Source of the DNA: Chryseobacterium indoltheticum
GTDB lineage: Bacteria; Bacteroidota; Bacteroidia; Flavobacteriales; Weeksellaceae
Direction: 5' to 3'
Assembly (NCBI RefSeq): GCF_003815915.1
Contig: NZ_CP033929.1
Span: forward strand, 186,001-250,000
Length of the DNA stretch: 64,000 bases
Positions within the stretch are counted from its first letter, which is position 1. Every line of letters begins with the position of its first letter. Shown here one piece after another: positions 24,976 to 33,435 of the stretch. A program made the position numbers and the translations under genes. Below the pieces are notes generated by a model. It ran no database searches. It was not told the origin of the DNA and saw only the letters and a program-made list of their open reading frames with translations.

Positions 24976-25584
24976 ATGGCTGTTTTTGCAATTCCTAATC
25001 CAAAGAAAAATCTTAGTGTTGATTTTCCAATCGAAAAAGTAAGACAAGGTGTAAAAAACTTATCCTTAATTAATCAAAAATATAGATTTTCAAACTCTAA
25101 TGAAATCTTCAACCAATACACTTATGAGTCTTATGAATTCTTAAGTCTCGGAGTTTATATTGACATTAATTTAAATTCGGTAACTGAAAATAAAACAGAA
25201 ATAACTGTTGAAATTAGAAGAAAGTTAGGCACATTTAATGAATCGCATGAAGTTACTCATGCCAATAATCACATTATAAATATTGTAAATTATATTGCGC
25301 AGTTGGTTTCGATGTCCTCAGACGATATTATCAAATTAAAATCTTCTCAAACTCAAAACGTAAAAGTAAAAACTCAAGGATTAAAAGATAAAAACATAGC
25401 TACTATACTGGCGTTATTTTTAGGTGGTTTAGGAATACATCGTTTTTATTTAGGCCAACCTCTTATCGGTATTCTATATTTAATATTTTGCTGGACTTTT
25501 ATCCCGCTTTGCCTTTCAATTATTGATTTCTTTGCTTTCATTTTTATGTCACAAAATAGATTTAACTCAAAGTATAACATATAA
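24976..25584 (+). CDS. TM2 domain membrane protein
   Basis: 202 residues, starting two bases after the nuclease stop. Residues 1-130 form a soluble beta-rich domain of unknown type. Residues about 138-195 are the TM2 domain: KNIATILALFLGGLGIHRFYLGQPLIGILYLIFCWTF ... SIIDFFAFIFM, with two membrane helices joined by a short turn and the conserved G-x-HRFYLG. It sits in the inner membrane with its N-terminal domain probably cytosolic. Its partner genes suggest a membrane component of the same small system. Confidence 0.85.
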   Translation: MAVFAIPNPKKNLSVDFPIEKVRQGVKNLSLINQKYRFSNSNEIFNQYTYESYEFLSLGVYIDINLNSVTENKTEITVEIRRKLGTFNESHEVTHANNHIINIVNYIAQLVSMSSDDIIKLKSSQTQNVKVKTQGLKDKNIATILALFLGGLGIHRFYLGQPLIGILYLIFCWTFIPLCLSIIDFFAFIFMSQNRFNSKYNI

Positions 25585-25593
25585 ATAACTACC

Positions 25594-25875
25594 ATGAAAA
25601 AACTACTATTTACAAGCCTTTTAGGTTTAGGCTTATTATTACCAGCCAACTTTTTAGCAAAAGAAAATTCGACTGCCAAAACAGAATTCTCAAACACAAA
25701 ACCAAAAAAGAAAAGCAAAAAAACTAAAAAGAAAAGAACGACAACCGCGTCTAAAAGCCAGGACTGTATGTATAACGGACGAACCTTGTACGTCGGAAAA
25801 AGAGGCGGTTGCTATTATTACACCGGAAACAGCAAACAATATGTTGACAGATCATATTGCTCAGGTTGTAATTAA
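25594..25875 (+). CDS. Small secreted cationic Cys protein
   Basis: 93 residues. Signal peptide MKKLLFTSLLGLGLLLPANFLA, then a strongly basic stretch KPKKKSKKTKKKRTTTASK, then a compact Cys module (CMYNGRTLYVGKRGGC YYY ... YVDRSYCSGCN) with four cysteines. Modules of this kind (GxRGGCYY...YVDRS.C) occur at the ends of many Bacteroidota exported proteins and resemble a short adaptor domain. The positive charge suggests binding to DNA or the anionic cell surface. Last gene of the run, 9 bases after the TM2 gene, followed by a terminator. Confidence 0.75.
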   Translation: MKKLLFTSLLGLGLLLPANFLAKENSTAKTEFSNTKPKKKSKKTKKKRTTTASKSQDCMYNGRTLYVGKRGGCYYYTGNSKQYVDRSYCSGCN

Positions 25876-25921
25876 TGATTTATTTTCATATAAACTAAAA
25901 ACACATTTCCATATATAACCA

Positions 25922-25950
25922 AAGGCGAATTCTATATTCGTCTTTTTTGT
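25922..25950 (+). terminator. Rho-independent terminator after the cationic protein gene
   Basis: Stem AAGGCGAAT / ATTCGTCTT (one G-T pair; 25922-25930, 25936-25944), five-base loop, T tail. Confidence 0.8.
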
Positions 25951-25995
25951 TGATTGAAATGAAAAACCAGAACCTTCAGTTTATAATCTTTTTCC

Positions 25996-26003
25996 TATTT
26001 TTG
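25996..26003 (+). promoter_or_regulatory. -7 box (TATTTTTG) of the OmpR-type regulator gene
   Basis: Exact TAnnTTTG, 18 bases before the ATG at 26022. The segment from CCTATTTTTG to the ATG is strikingly similar to that in front of mutL (29834-29862). Confidence 0.55.
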
Positions 26004-26021
26004 TGAAGTTCACTACTTTTT

Positions 26022-26729
26022 ATGAAAAAAATTGTTCTGATTGAAGATGAAACCAGCGTAGTCTCTTTTATTAAAAAAGGACTTCAGGAAAAAGGATATG
26101 AAATTTCTGTAGCATTCGACGGCCGCACCGGTGTAAGCTTGGTGCAGGAAAACGATTTCGATTTGGTTATTCTCGATATTATGCTGCCCGAAATGAACGG
26201 ATTGGATGTCTGCAAAGAAATCAGAAAAACCAATAAAAACGTTCCTATTCTTTTTTTAACGGCATTGGGAACTTCCGAGAATATTGTTTTAGGTCTGGAA
26301 AATGGCGGTGACGATTATCTTGTAAAACCTTTTAAATTTATCGAATTAGTTGCCCGTGTAAAATCTCTGCTTCGAAGAAGTAACCCAATAAACACTCCAG
26401 ACGAAACAGAAAACGAAATTGATAACAAGCATGTTTTTCAGATTTCAGATTTAATTGTCAATGATTACACCAAAAAAGTCACTCGCGCAGGTGAAGAAGT
26501 TTCTTTAACCTCCACAGAATACAAACTCCTCATGTATTTCCTCAATAATCCCGAAAAAGTGATCTCCAGAGCTGAAATTTTAGATGCCGTTTGGGGAGTC
26601 AATTACGAATTAGGAACGAATGTGGTGGATGTTTACGTAAATTATTTGCGAAAGAAAATCGATAACCAGGAAGATAAAAAGCTTATCCATACGGTAATAG
26701 GAATGGGATATGTTTTAAAAAAACCTTAG
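26022..26729 (+). CDS. OmpR-family response regulator
   Basis: 235 residues. Receiver domain with E8/D9/E10 and phospho-acceptor D52 (DLVILDIMLPEMNGLDV), a conserved Thr (ILFLTALGT) and a Lys (DDYLVKPF). The winged-helix OmpR/PhoB DNA-binding domain begins near residue 140 (VSLTSTEYKLLMYFLNNPEKVISRAEILDAVWG ... VVDVYVNYLRKKID). Four bases separate it from the kinase gene, so the two form a co-transcribed pair. It probably binds the phased TTTAAT repeats at 28173-28231. Confidence 0.95.
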   Translation: MKKIVLIEDETSVVSFIKKGLQEKGYEISVAFDGRTGVSLVQENDFDLVILDIMLPEMNGLDVCKEIRKTNKNVPILFLTALGTSENIVLGLENGGDDYLVKPFKFIELVARVKSLLRRSNPINTPDETENEIDNKHVFQISDLIVNDYTKKVTRAGEEVSLTSTEYKLLMYFLNNPEKVISRAEILDAVWGVNYELGTNVVDVYVNYLRKKIDNQEDKKLIHTVIGMGYVLKKP

Positions 26730-26732
26730 AAA

Positions 26733-28142
26733 ATGTTCAATAGAGTCATTACCAATCAAACCAAAACAATGGTGCTTTTGATGGTTGTTTTTACAACCGT
26801 TATTCTGATTTTTGGCGGATCGGTGTACTTTTCTATTGTTAATTTTTCGCATCAGAGGTTCTATGAATTGCTAAAAATCCGTACCACCACCATTGTGCAG
26901 ATCGAAAAAAGCAAAGAACGTCTCGATCTTCCAGAAAATTATATTCTCAACAGCAGGAATGACGAAGAACTTCCGATGGAAAGAGACTATGTTTTTGCAA
27001 TTCCTACAGATTCTAATTTCAAAAAAATTTCGCACGAAGTGCATATTCCGGATACTTTTTTTAAAAATATTATCAGATCCGGAGAAGCCAATTACAACGA
27101 TTCTGAATTTTATTATATCGGACAGACGTTTAAATATCAAAACAAAGATTATATCGCAATCGCTTCAGCAAAAAACCATTACGTCGTTCATTATCTAGGA
27201 TTTTTGAAAAGAACATTAATTACATGTATGATTCTTTCGATATTTTTCAGCATGATTTTCTCTTTTTATTTGTCTAAAACTTTATTTAAACCGATTTTAA
27301 AGATCACCGGAAAAGTAAAAGAAATCAGTTCCGAAAACCTGCATTTAAGACTTGAACCTCAACCGGATAACAAAGAATTAAATGAATTGGTTGAAACGTT
27401 CAACACCATGCTGACAAGAATCGAAACTTCTTTTGAAACTCAGAATCACTTGATTGGAAATGTATCGCACGAGCTCAGAACACCGCTAACTTCGATTATG
27501 GGCGAAGCCGATGTAGCACTTTCTATCAACCGAACTGCCGAAGAATATAAAGAGACGCTTGAAATTATTTTAGATGAAGCCGAAAAGCTTGATAAAAAAA
27601 TAAAAGCACTTTTACTGATTGCACAAACCGGATTTGACGGTAGAATTCAGAAAATCGATAAAGTACGAATCGACCAGCTTTTATGGGATGTTATTGAAAC
27701 TTTAAGAAGAATAGATTCCCGAAATAATATTTATCTTGACATCAGCATGCTTCCCGATAATCCTAAAAAACTGAAAGTTCAGGGTAATGAGCAGCTTCTT
27801 CATTTGGCGGTTGCCAATATTATTAATAACGGCTGTAAATATTCTAATCACCAGCAGGTAAAAGTATCATTGGGCGCAACAGACACAGATCTTTATATTA
27901 TCATTAAAGACAACGGAATCGGTATTCCAGAATCTGAAATGAATAAAATTTACGATCCTTTTTTCCGGGCTTCCAATACGCGAAATTATGAAGGTTACGG
28001 CATCGGTCTTCCTCTTGCCAGAAATATTGTGAGAATGCACAACGGTGAACTCTTGGTAAGTTCTCACGAAAATCAGGGAACGACCGTACAAATGCGTTTT
28101 CCTACTATTTACGGTACTCAGAAAGAAGAAAACCCATCTTAG
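26733..28142 (+). CDS. HAMP-domain sensor histidine kinase, partner of the OmpR-type regulator
   Basis: 469 residues. First membrane helix about 10-34, a periplasmic sensor of about 120 residues, second helix about 160-182 (TCMILSIFFSMIFSFYLS), HAMP linker (LFKPILKITGKVKEIS), HisKA with phospho-acceptor H246 (NVSHELRTPLTSIMGE), then HATPase with N-box NIINNGCKYS and G-boxes DNGIGIP and GYGIGLPLA. It is the inner-membrane sensor for the regulator four bases upstream. The signal is not evident from the sensor domain. Confidence 0.93.
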   Translation: MFNRVITNQTKTMVLLMVVFTTVILIFGGSVYFSIVNFSHQRFYELLKIRTTTIVQIEKSKERLDLPENYILNSRNDEELPMERDYVFAIPTDSNFKKISHEVHIPDTFFKNIIRSGEANYNDSEFYYIGQTFKYQNKDYIAIASAKNHYVVHYLGFLKRTLITCMILSIFFSMIFSFYLSKTLFKPILKITGKVKEISSENLHLRLEPQPDNKELNELVETFNTMLTRIETSFETQNHLIGNVSHELRTPLTSIMGEADVALSINRTAEEYKETLEIILDEAEKLDKKIKALLLIAQTGFDGRIQKIDKVRIDQLLWDVIETLRRIDSRNNIYLDISMLPDNPKKLKVQGNEQLLHLAVANIINNGCKYSNHQQVKVSLGATDTDLYIIIKDNGIGIPESEMNKIYDPFFRASNTRNYEGYGIGLPLARNIVRMHNGELLVSSHENQGTTVQMRFPTIYGTQKEENPS

Positions 28143-28172
28143 CTTCAAAAAGAAGCATTTTTAAAATGAAAT

Positions 28173-28231
28173 TCTAATCTCATTTTAATCTCTTTAATTA
28201 CATTTTAATTTCTTTCCAAAGAGCTTTTAAT
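28173..28231 (+). promoter_or_regulatory. Phased TTTAAT direct repeats, candidate OmpR/PhoB-type operator
   Basis: TTTAAT at 28184, 28193, 28204 and 28226 and a degenerate TCTAAT at 28173. Spacings of about 11, 9, 11 and 22 bases put all copies on one face of the helix. PhoB/OmpR-family regulators typically bind such 11-base direct repeats just upstream of the promoter. The site ends 11 bases before the -7 box. Confidence 0.55.
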
Positions 28232-28241
28232 TTGGCAGGTA

Positions 28242-28249
28242 TAGTTTTG
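28242..28249 (+). promoter_or_regulatory. -7 box (TAGTTTTG) of the USP-like gene
   Basis: Exact TAnnTTTG, 38 bases before the ATG at 28288 and just downstream of the phased repeats. Confidence 0.6.
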
Positions 28250-28287
28250 TATCATCAAAAAGATGTTACACAACTAAATCTAAAGAT

Positions 28288-28785
28288 ATGATCAAAACCA
28301 TTTTAATAGCAACGGATTATTCTCTTGAGTCTCTGAATATTTTAAAAAGAGTTTTAAAAGAGAAAAACGCAGAAGAAAATGATACGCAATACAAAATTTT
28401 ATTGGTATCAGGTTACGACATGGGAGATTCTATCAGAGATCTTCTTTTCACTACAAAATCTACCATTTTCAGCAAAATAAGAACGCAGGAATTTTGCGAT
28501 GCCTACGGAATTATTGTTAACAAATATCCGCATTTGGTTCACAAAATTGTTTGTGATGTCTTTTCAGGAAGCTTCCAGAGAGCATTTAACAATTACGTAA
28601 AAGCTGAAGGAATTACAGAAGCGTACTACTCGCCTTCTCTTAAAAATAAAAATACCAAAGGAAAATTTGATCTAAATCCTTACATCAAAAAATGTAAAGA
28701 ATTGACTTCTTATGAAATGGTATTCGGAACTCCGGAATTTATGCCTGAAAAAGGCAGACTTGCAGAAGTTTTTGTAGAAGTGTAA
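28288..28785 (+). CDS. Universal-stress-protein-like hypothetical protein
   Basis: 165 residues. The start MIKTILIATDYSLESLNILKRVLKEKN resembles the first strand-helix of universal stress proteins, as does ILLVSGYDMG for the second strand. The rest diverges and lacks the G2xG9xS/T ATP motif near the C-terminus, so nucleotide binding is not supported. Soluble, cytosolic. It lies between the OmpR-type pair and a DUF1275 membrane protein on one strand, downstream of a likely OmpR-type operator. Fold assignment is tentative. Confidence 0.6.
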   Translation: MIKTILIATDYSLESLNILKRVLKEKNAEENDTQYKILLVSGYDMGDSIRDLLFTTKSTIFSKIRTQEFCDAYGIIVNKYPHLVHKIVCDVFSGSFQRAFNNYVKAEGITEAYYSPSLKNKNTKGKFDLNPYIKKCKELTSYEMVFGTPEFMPEKGRLAEVFVEV

Positions 28786-28821
28786 TGCTTTAAATGTAAA
28801 CTATTTTAAAATTTAAGTAAA

Positions 28822-29676
28822 ATGTTAAGAAATTATAGTAACAGCAGGACGTTGGGAGACAACATAAAACTGGGGACGCTGACTGCTTTTACGGCAGGAA
28901 CTATAAATATAGCATCTCTATTGATATTTCTCTCATTTACGTCAAACGTAACGGGACATTATGCTGTATTTGCAGCAGAAATAAGCAAAGGAAACTGGAA
29001 TCAGGTTGCCGTTGTAGGTGCCTGGATCTTCTTATTCTTCTTCGGTAGTTTTACCGCCAACTTTTTTGTCATCAATTTCAACAAAAAAAGTAAATATTTT
29101 GCCCATGCAATGCCGATTGTTCTGGAAATATTATGTCTTTTGACAGTCGGAATCTACGGTCAGTTTTTCTACCAAAAAACATTGGAAGAAGCCGAATATC
29201 TGGTCGCGTTAATGCTTTTTGCAACCGGTTTACAAAATGGTTTAACGGCAAGTATTTCAAACTTTTTGGTAAAAACTACGCATCTTACCGGAACAACAAC
29301 CGACTTGGGAATTTTGATGTCTATGTTTACGCACAAAAAATATAGAAAAAATCCTGAGTTGATTGCAAGAGCCAAGCTTTTATCTAGTGTAATGTTGGCG
29401 TATGTTACAGGAGCCGTATTTTCAGGTTTGACATATTATTATCTGGAATTCAGTGTATTTTATGTGATCAGTGCCTGTTTGCTGGTCGTTATCGGATATG
29501 ATCTTTATAAAATTCATCTGAGACACTTTTACACAAACTACAGATATTCGAAAATCTATAATAAACCCAATCTGATGGCTTATTTATATGACAGAATACA
29601 TGGAAATGGCGAAGTTGTGGTAAAACAGCAAAGACCTGAAAAATCAAAACTGGTCTTAGAAGAAAAAATGATGTAA
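28822..29676 (+). CDS. YoaK/DUF1275 family membrane protein
   Basis: 284 residues with about six membrane helices (LTAFTAGTINIASLLIFLSFTSNVTGHY, VVGAWIFLFFFGSFTANFFVI, LEILCLLTVGIYGQFFY, LVALMLFATGLQNGLTASI, LLSSVMLAYVTGAVFSGLTYYY, FYVISACLLVVIGYDLY). SNVTGHYAVFAAEISKGNW and TTHLTGTTTDLGIL are DUF1275 hallmarks. It is an inner-membrane protein of unknown transport or sensing role. It lies 36 bases after the USP-like gene and is probably co-transcribed, followed by a terminator. Confidence 0.85.
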   Translation: MLRNYSNSRTLGDNIKLGTLTAFTAGTINIASLLIFLSFTSNVTGHYAVFAAEISKGNWNQVAVVGAWIFLFFFGSFTANFFVINFNKKSKYFAHAMPIVLEILCLLTVGIYGQFFYQKTLEEAEYLVALMLFATGLQNGLTASISNFLVKTTHLTGTTTDLGILMSMFTHKKYRKNPELIARAKLLSSVMLAYVTGAVFSGLTYYYLEFSVFYVISACLLVVIGYDLYKIHLRHFYTNYRYSKIYNKPNLMAYLYDRIHGNGEVVVKQQRPEKSKLVLEEKMM

Positions 29677-29721
29677 AAATTCATTAAAAATAGCAGCACA
29701 AATTGTATATACTTAGTTTGG

Positions 29722-29759
29722 AGTCCTTGCCTGGTTTTTCAGGCATGGACTTTTTTTTA
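29722..29759 (+). terminator. Rho-independent terminator after the DUF1275 gene
   Basis: Stem AGTCCTTGCCTG / CAGGCATGGACT with one T-T mismatch, followed by eight T. Confidence 0.85.
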
Positions 29760-29835
29760 ACGAAATTGTGTAAAAGTTAGGGATAACTTAATCTTAATTC
29801 ATCGGTTTATTATTTAAAATCTTATTTGCTTTGCC

Positions 29836-29843
29836 TATTTTTG
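29836..29843 (+). promoter_or_regulatory. -7 box (TATTTTTG) of mutL
   Basis: Exact TAnnTTTG, 18 bases before the ATG at 29862; the same distance and very similar flanks as at the OmpR-type regulator gene (25996). Confidence 0.55.
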
Positions 29844-29861
29844 TAAGTTCATTACTCATTT

Positions 29862-31640
29862 ATGTCAGATATTATTCAGCTTTTACCCGATCATGTAGCC
29901 AACCAAATCGCAGCCGGTGAGGTGGTGCAGCGTCCTGCATCTATTGTAAAAGAACTTTTGGAGAACTCTATTGATGCCGGGGCTTCAAAAATAGAGCTGA
30001 TTATAAGAGACGCCGGAAAAAACCTTATTCAGGTTGTTGACGACGGAAAAGGAATGTCTGAAACCGATGCAAGAATGTCTTTTGAGAGGCATGCCACATC
30101 AAAAATCCGAGGAACTGAAGATATATTTAAAATTGCAACCAAAGGTTTCCGTGGTGAAGCTTTGGCTTCTATTGCCGCCGTTTCTCAGGTTGAACTGAAA
30201 ACCAAGCTTAAAGATGCTGCTTTAGGAACCAATATATACATTGAAGGCGGAGTTTTCCAGTTTCAGGAACCGGTGCAGACTTCGGAAGGTTCTAATTTTT
30301 TAGTTAAAAACCTTTTCTATAATGTTCCTGCAAGAAGAAAATTTCTTAAAAATAATAATATAGAATTTCGTCATGTCATTGACGAATTTCAGCGTGTTGC
30401 ATTGGCTCATGAAGGATTAGAGTTTTCTCTTTTTCATGATGACGATCCGGTTTTTAAGCTGAGAAAAGGAACACAGATGCAGCGAATTGTCGATATTTTT
30501 GGCAGAAAACTTCATCCGCAATTGATTCCCATCAAAGAAGATATCATTTGGTGTAAGCTTCACGGTTTTGTAGCAAAGCCTGAAGGAGCCAAGAAAACGC
30601 GTGGCGAACAATTCCTTTTTGTGAACGGAAGATTTTTTAAAAGTCCGTATTTCAACAAGGCTGTTCAGGAAGCCTTCGACGGATTGCTAATGCCCGGATA
30701 TATCCCTACATTTTTTCTTTTCCTGGAATTAGATCCTGAAAAAATTGATGTCAATATTCATCCGCAAAAAACGGAAGTAAAATTTGAAGACGAGCATCTT
30801 ATTTTTGCGCTGCTTCGTTCGACTATAAAGCGTTCTTTAGGAATTTACAATATTGCGCCAAGTCTAGATTTCGAAAGAGATCCGCAGATTGATGCAATTA
30901 TGCAAAAAAGCTTTCCGAGCAAAAGCAATAATACCGGAAATCTAAAAATGCCTGAAATCATCGTAGACCGAGATTACAACCCTTTTCTGGAAGAAAGAAC
31001 AACATCAAAAACTGAAATTCATAATCTTGCGGAAATGTATCATCAGAATATTTCTGCTGAGCCTTCAAAAATCAACTTGTTTGAAGATGAAGATTTTGAT
31101 GAAGATTTGATGAGACTTCCCAACGGATATTGGCTTTTCAATAAAGGAGACCGCACTTTGATGCTCGATTTGGGTAGAATGCACCGTCTTGTGGTGACCG
31201 AAATCAATAACAAATCAAAGAAAACCACAAATAGCCAGTCTCTTTTGTTTTCGCTCGAATATCATATGAATGAGATTGAAAAGAGCAAATACAAATCAAT
31301 CAAAAAATATCTTCCCGAGCTAGGGTTTGAAATGAGCATTGCTCATGAAAGTGTTTTAAGAATTGATGCTGTTCCGGAAGGTTTGAAAGAATCTCAGGTA
31401 ATGAAGTTTCTGGAGAATCTTTTTGATGTTTTGGAGTATAAAACCGAGGAAGAGTTTATGCAGTTTTACCAGAACCAATGGAATAAAATGCAGTCGAAAT
31501 CCCGTTTCGATTTTATTTATAAAATAGATGCCGAACAGCTCATCAAAGACTTTACAGCTTTGGGTTTCCCTGAATTTTTACCTAACGGAAAAAGATGTTT
31601 TTATGAAGTTCCGTTTAATGATTTTAAAAATAAATTTTAA
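29862..31640 (+). CDS. mutL: DNA mismatch repair protein MutL (nuclease motif degenerate)
   Basis: 592 residues. GHKL ATPase domain: NQIAAGEVVQRPASIVKELLENSIDAGA with catalytic E31 and N35, DDGKGMS, ATSKI and GFRGEAL; then the transducer domain (VNGRFFKSP, DVNIHPQKTEVKF). It couples MutS recognition of mismatches to strand incision. In the C-terminal dimerisation domain the endonuclease motif DQHAxxExxxxE reads DLGRMHRLVVTE, and the CPHGRP motif reads LPNGKRC, so metal-dependent nicking looks lost. It is followed four bases later by the rhomboid gene, so the two are probably one operon. Confidence 0.96.
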   Translation: MSDIIQLLPDHVANQIAAGEVVQRPASIVKELLENSIDAGASKIELIIRDAGKNLIQVVDDGKGMSETDARMSFERHATSKIRGTEDIFKIATKGFRGEALASIAAVSQVELKTKLKDAALGTNIYIEGGVFQFQEPVQTSEGSNFLVKNLFYNVPARRKFLKNNNIEFRHVIDEFQRVALAHEGLEFSLFHDDDPVFKLRKGTQMQRIVDIFGRKLHPQLIPIKEDIIWCKLHGFVAKPEGAKKTRGEQFLFVNGRFFKSPYFNKAVQEAFDGLLMPGYIPTFFLFLELDPEKIDVNIHPQKTEVKFEDEHLIFALLRSTIKRSLGIYNIAPSLDFERDPQIDAIMQKSFPSKSNNTGNLKMPEIIVDRDYNPFLEERTTSKTEIHNLAEMYHQNISAEPSKINLFEDEDFDEDLMRLPNGYWLFNKGDRTLMLDLGRMHRLVVTEINNKSKKTTNSQSLLFSLEYHMNEIEKSKYKSIKKYLPELGFEMSIAHESVLRIDAVPEGLKESQVMKFLENLFDVLEYKTEEEFMQFYQNQWNKMQSKSRFDFIYKIDAEQLIKDFTALGFPEFLPNGKRCFYEVPFNDFKNKF

Positions 31641-31644
31641 GTAG

Positions 31645-32367
31645 ATGTTTAATAATATACCGCCAATTACCCGAAATATCATTATATTAAATATTGTAGT
31701 TTATATTGCAGCATTGGTAATACCACAGCTTGATTTTTATTTGGCTGCGTATTTTCCTTTATCACCACAATTTAAATCATGGCAAATTATTACACATATG
31801 TTCATGCATGGAAGTCCTATGCATATTCTTTTCAATATGTTTACTCTGTTCAGTTTTGGTCCTATTTTAGAGCAAAGTCTGGGAGCCAAAAAATATTTAA
31901 TTCTTTATTTTTTAAGTGGATTAGGAGCATTTTTTCTTTTTAACTTATGGAATTTTGTAGAATATCAAGATGCCTACTCTCAATTAAGTAATTTAGGGTT
32001 TGACATACAAGGATATGTTGCTGATCCAGAAAGCTTTGTGAATGCTCAAGTTTCATTAAAGGTTCAAGAATTGATTAATGATCAGATAAACCCAATTATA
32101 TTTGGCCGAATGGTAGGTGCATCTGGCGCAATCTTCGGTGTTATTGCTGCATTTGCAACTTTGTATCCTGAAGCAAAAATCGGAATTATGTTTATTCCGG
32201 TTCCCGTGAAAGTAAAATATTTACTACCCATAATTATAGTTGGTTCTGTTGTTTTAGGCGTTACAGGAAATGTTGGCGGAATTGCTCACTTAGCTCACGT
32301 TGGTGGCGCAATTGTTGGTTTCATTTTAGCTATGATCTGGAAAAAACACTTATACAGATTCAAATAA
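31645..32367 (+). CDS. Rhomboid family intramembrane serine protease
   Basis: 240 residues with six membrane helices. The catalytic serine lies in VGASGAIFGV (S160), the partner histidine in AHLAHVGGAIVGF (H218), and the oxyanion helix motif is HMFMHGSPMHILFNMFTLFSFG. It cleaves membrane proteins within the bilayer; the substrate is unknown. Residues about 104-150 are a soluble insert between helices (EYQDAYSQLSNLGFDIQGYV). It starts four bases after mutL, and the next gene starts six bases after it, so an operon is likely. Confidence 0.9.
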   Translation: MFNNIPPITRNIIILNIVVYIAALVIPQLDFYLAAYFPLSPQFKSWQIITHMFMHGSPMHILFNMFTLFSFGPILEQSLGAKKYLILYFLSGLGAFFLFNLWNFVEYQDAYSQLSNLGFDIQGYVADPESFVNAQVSLKVQELINDQINPIIFGRMVGASGAIFGVIAAFATLYPEAKIGIMFIPVPVKVKYLLPIIIVGSVVLGVTGNVGGIAHLAHVGGAIVGFILAMIWKKHLYRFK

Positions 32368-32373
32368 TATATT

Positions 32374-33366
32374 GTGAAAATTTTCCGATTAATACTTCTC
32401 ATACTTCATTTAGGGCTATTATTTCTGTTAACAGGAGTTTTACTGAATGCTTATATTCCACCGAAAATTTTCCCGTGGTTTAATTTACTGTCTTTAGGTT
32501 TTCCTATTTTGATTGCCGGATATGTGTTACTCACATTCTTCTGGATTTTGAGTTGGAAAAAAAGAGCATTCGTCTTTATGTTTTTAGGATTATTTTTTCT
32601 GAACCCTGTAAAAAGATGGATTAATTACTCTTCTGAAAGCAATGAAACAGCGAACTTAAAAATTGTTACTTTTAATATAAAAGGAGGTACTTTTGGTAAG
32701 GAGGAAATACAGGAATATATTAATGCTCAAAAAGCTGATTTAGTTTTCATCCAGGAATATGGAGCCGGTGATTTAGAGCTTGAAAATCTCACAGGAAAGA
32801 ACACTATTCCGATTAATTCTTTATACACAAATTATAAAATTGTTTCCCGCAAAAATCTTTTTGAAAATCTTTTTAATGGAGACATTACCGCGCAGTGCGA
32901 GCAAATAGACCTTGAAATTAAAGGTAAAACCTATCGTGTCATCAACGTTCATTTAGAATCTTTCGGCGTTGTAAAAAGTATGGTAAAACTTAACGGAAAT
33001 AGCGGTGAAGACGAAACTAAAGTAAAAAACGTAATTAAAAGATTAATTCCTACTTTTAAATCACATCAGGAACAAGTACAAATCATCAGAGAAAGTATCG
33101 ACAGTTCTCCGTATCCCGTAATTGTGGCAGGAGATTTTAATTCCGTTCCCAACTCTTACGAATATTACAAAACTTCAGAGGGCTTAAAAGATGCTTTTTA
33201 CGAAGTAGGAAGAGGCAGCGGAACAAGCTTTCATGACTATAAATATCCGTTAAGAATAGACTATATTTTCACTTCAGAATCAATAAAACCCGTAAGCTAT
33301 CAGGTTGACAGTAGCGTGCATCTTTCTGATCATTTTCCGGTGATTGCCACTTTTAAAATTGATTAA
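32374..33366 (+). CDS. Endonuclease/exonuclease/phosphatase-fold membrane protein, copy 1
   Basis: 330 residues from GTG at 32374. Three N-terminal membrane helices (residues ~1-85) tether a cytosolic or periplasmic EEP domain: FNIKGG, VFIQEYG, VINVHLESFG, VIVAGDFNSVPNS, LRIDYIFTS and SDHFPVIATF give the usual catalytic Asn, Glu, Asp and His set. Members hydrolyse phosphodiester or phosphate ester bonds in DNA or lipids; the membrane anchor points to a lipid or surface substrate. A close paralogue follows. Coupled to rhomboid by a six-base gap. Confidence 0.85.
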   Translation: MKIFRLILLILHLGLLFLLTGVLLNAYIPPKIFPWFNLLSLGFPILIAGYVLLTFFWILSWKKRAFVFMFLGLFFLNPVKRWINYSSESNETANLKIVTFNIKGGTFGKEEIQEYINAQKADLVFIQEYGAGDLELENLTGKNTIPINSLYTNYKIVSRKNLFENLFNGDITAQCEQIDLEIKGKTYRVINVHLESFGVVKSMVKLNGNSGEDETKVKNVIKRLIPTFKSHQEQVQIIRESIDSSPYPVIVAGDFNSVPNSYEYYKTSEGLKDAFYEVGRGSGTSFHDYKYPLRIDYIFTSESIKPVSYQVDSSVHLSDHFPVIATFKID

Positions 33367-33435
33367 AAACAATCTCAGCCTTCATAAAACACTGATTGGC
33401 AGAATTTTTGTTGCTCAAGAAATATTTTGAGTTTC

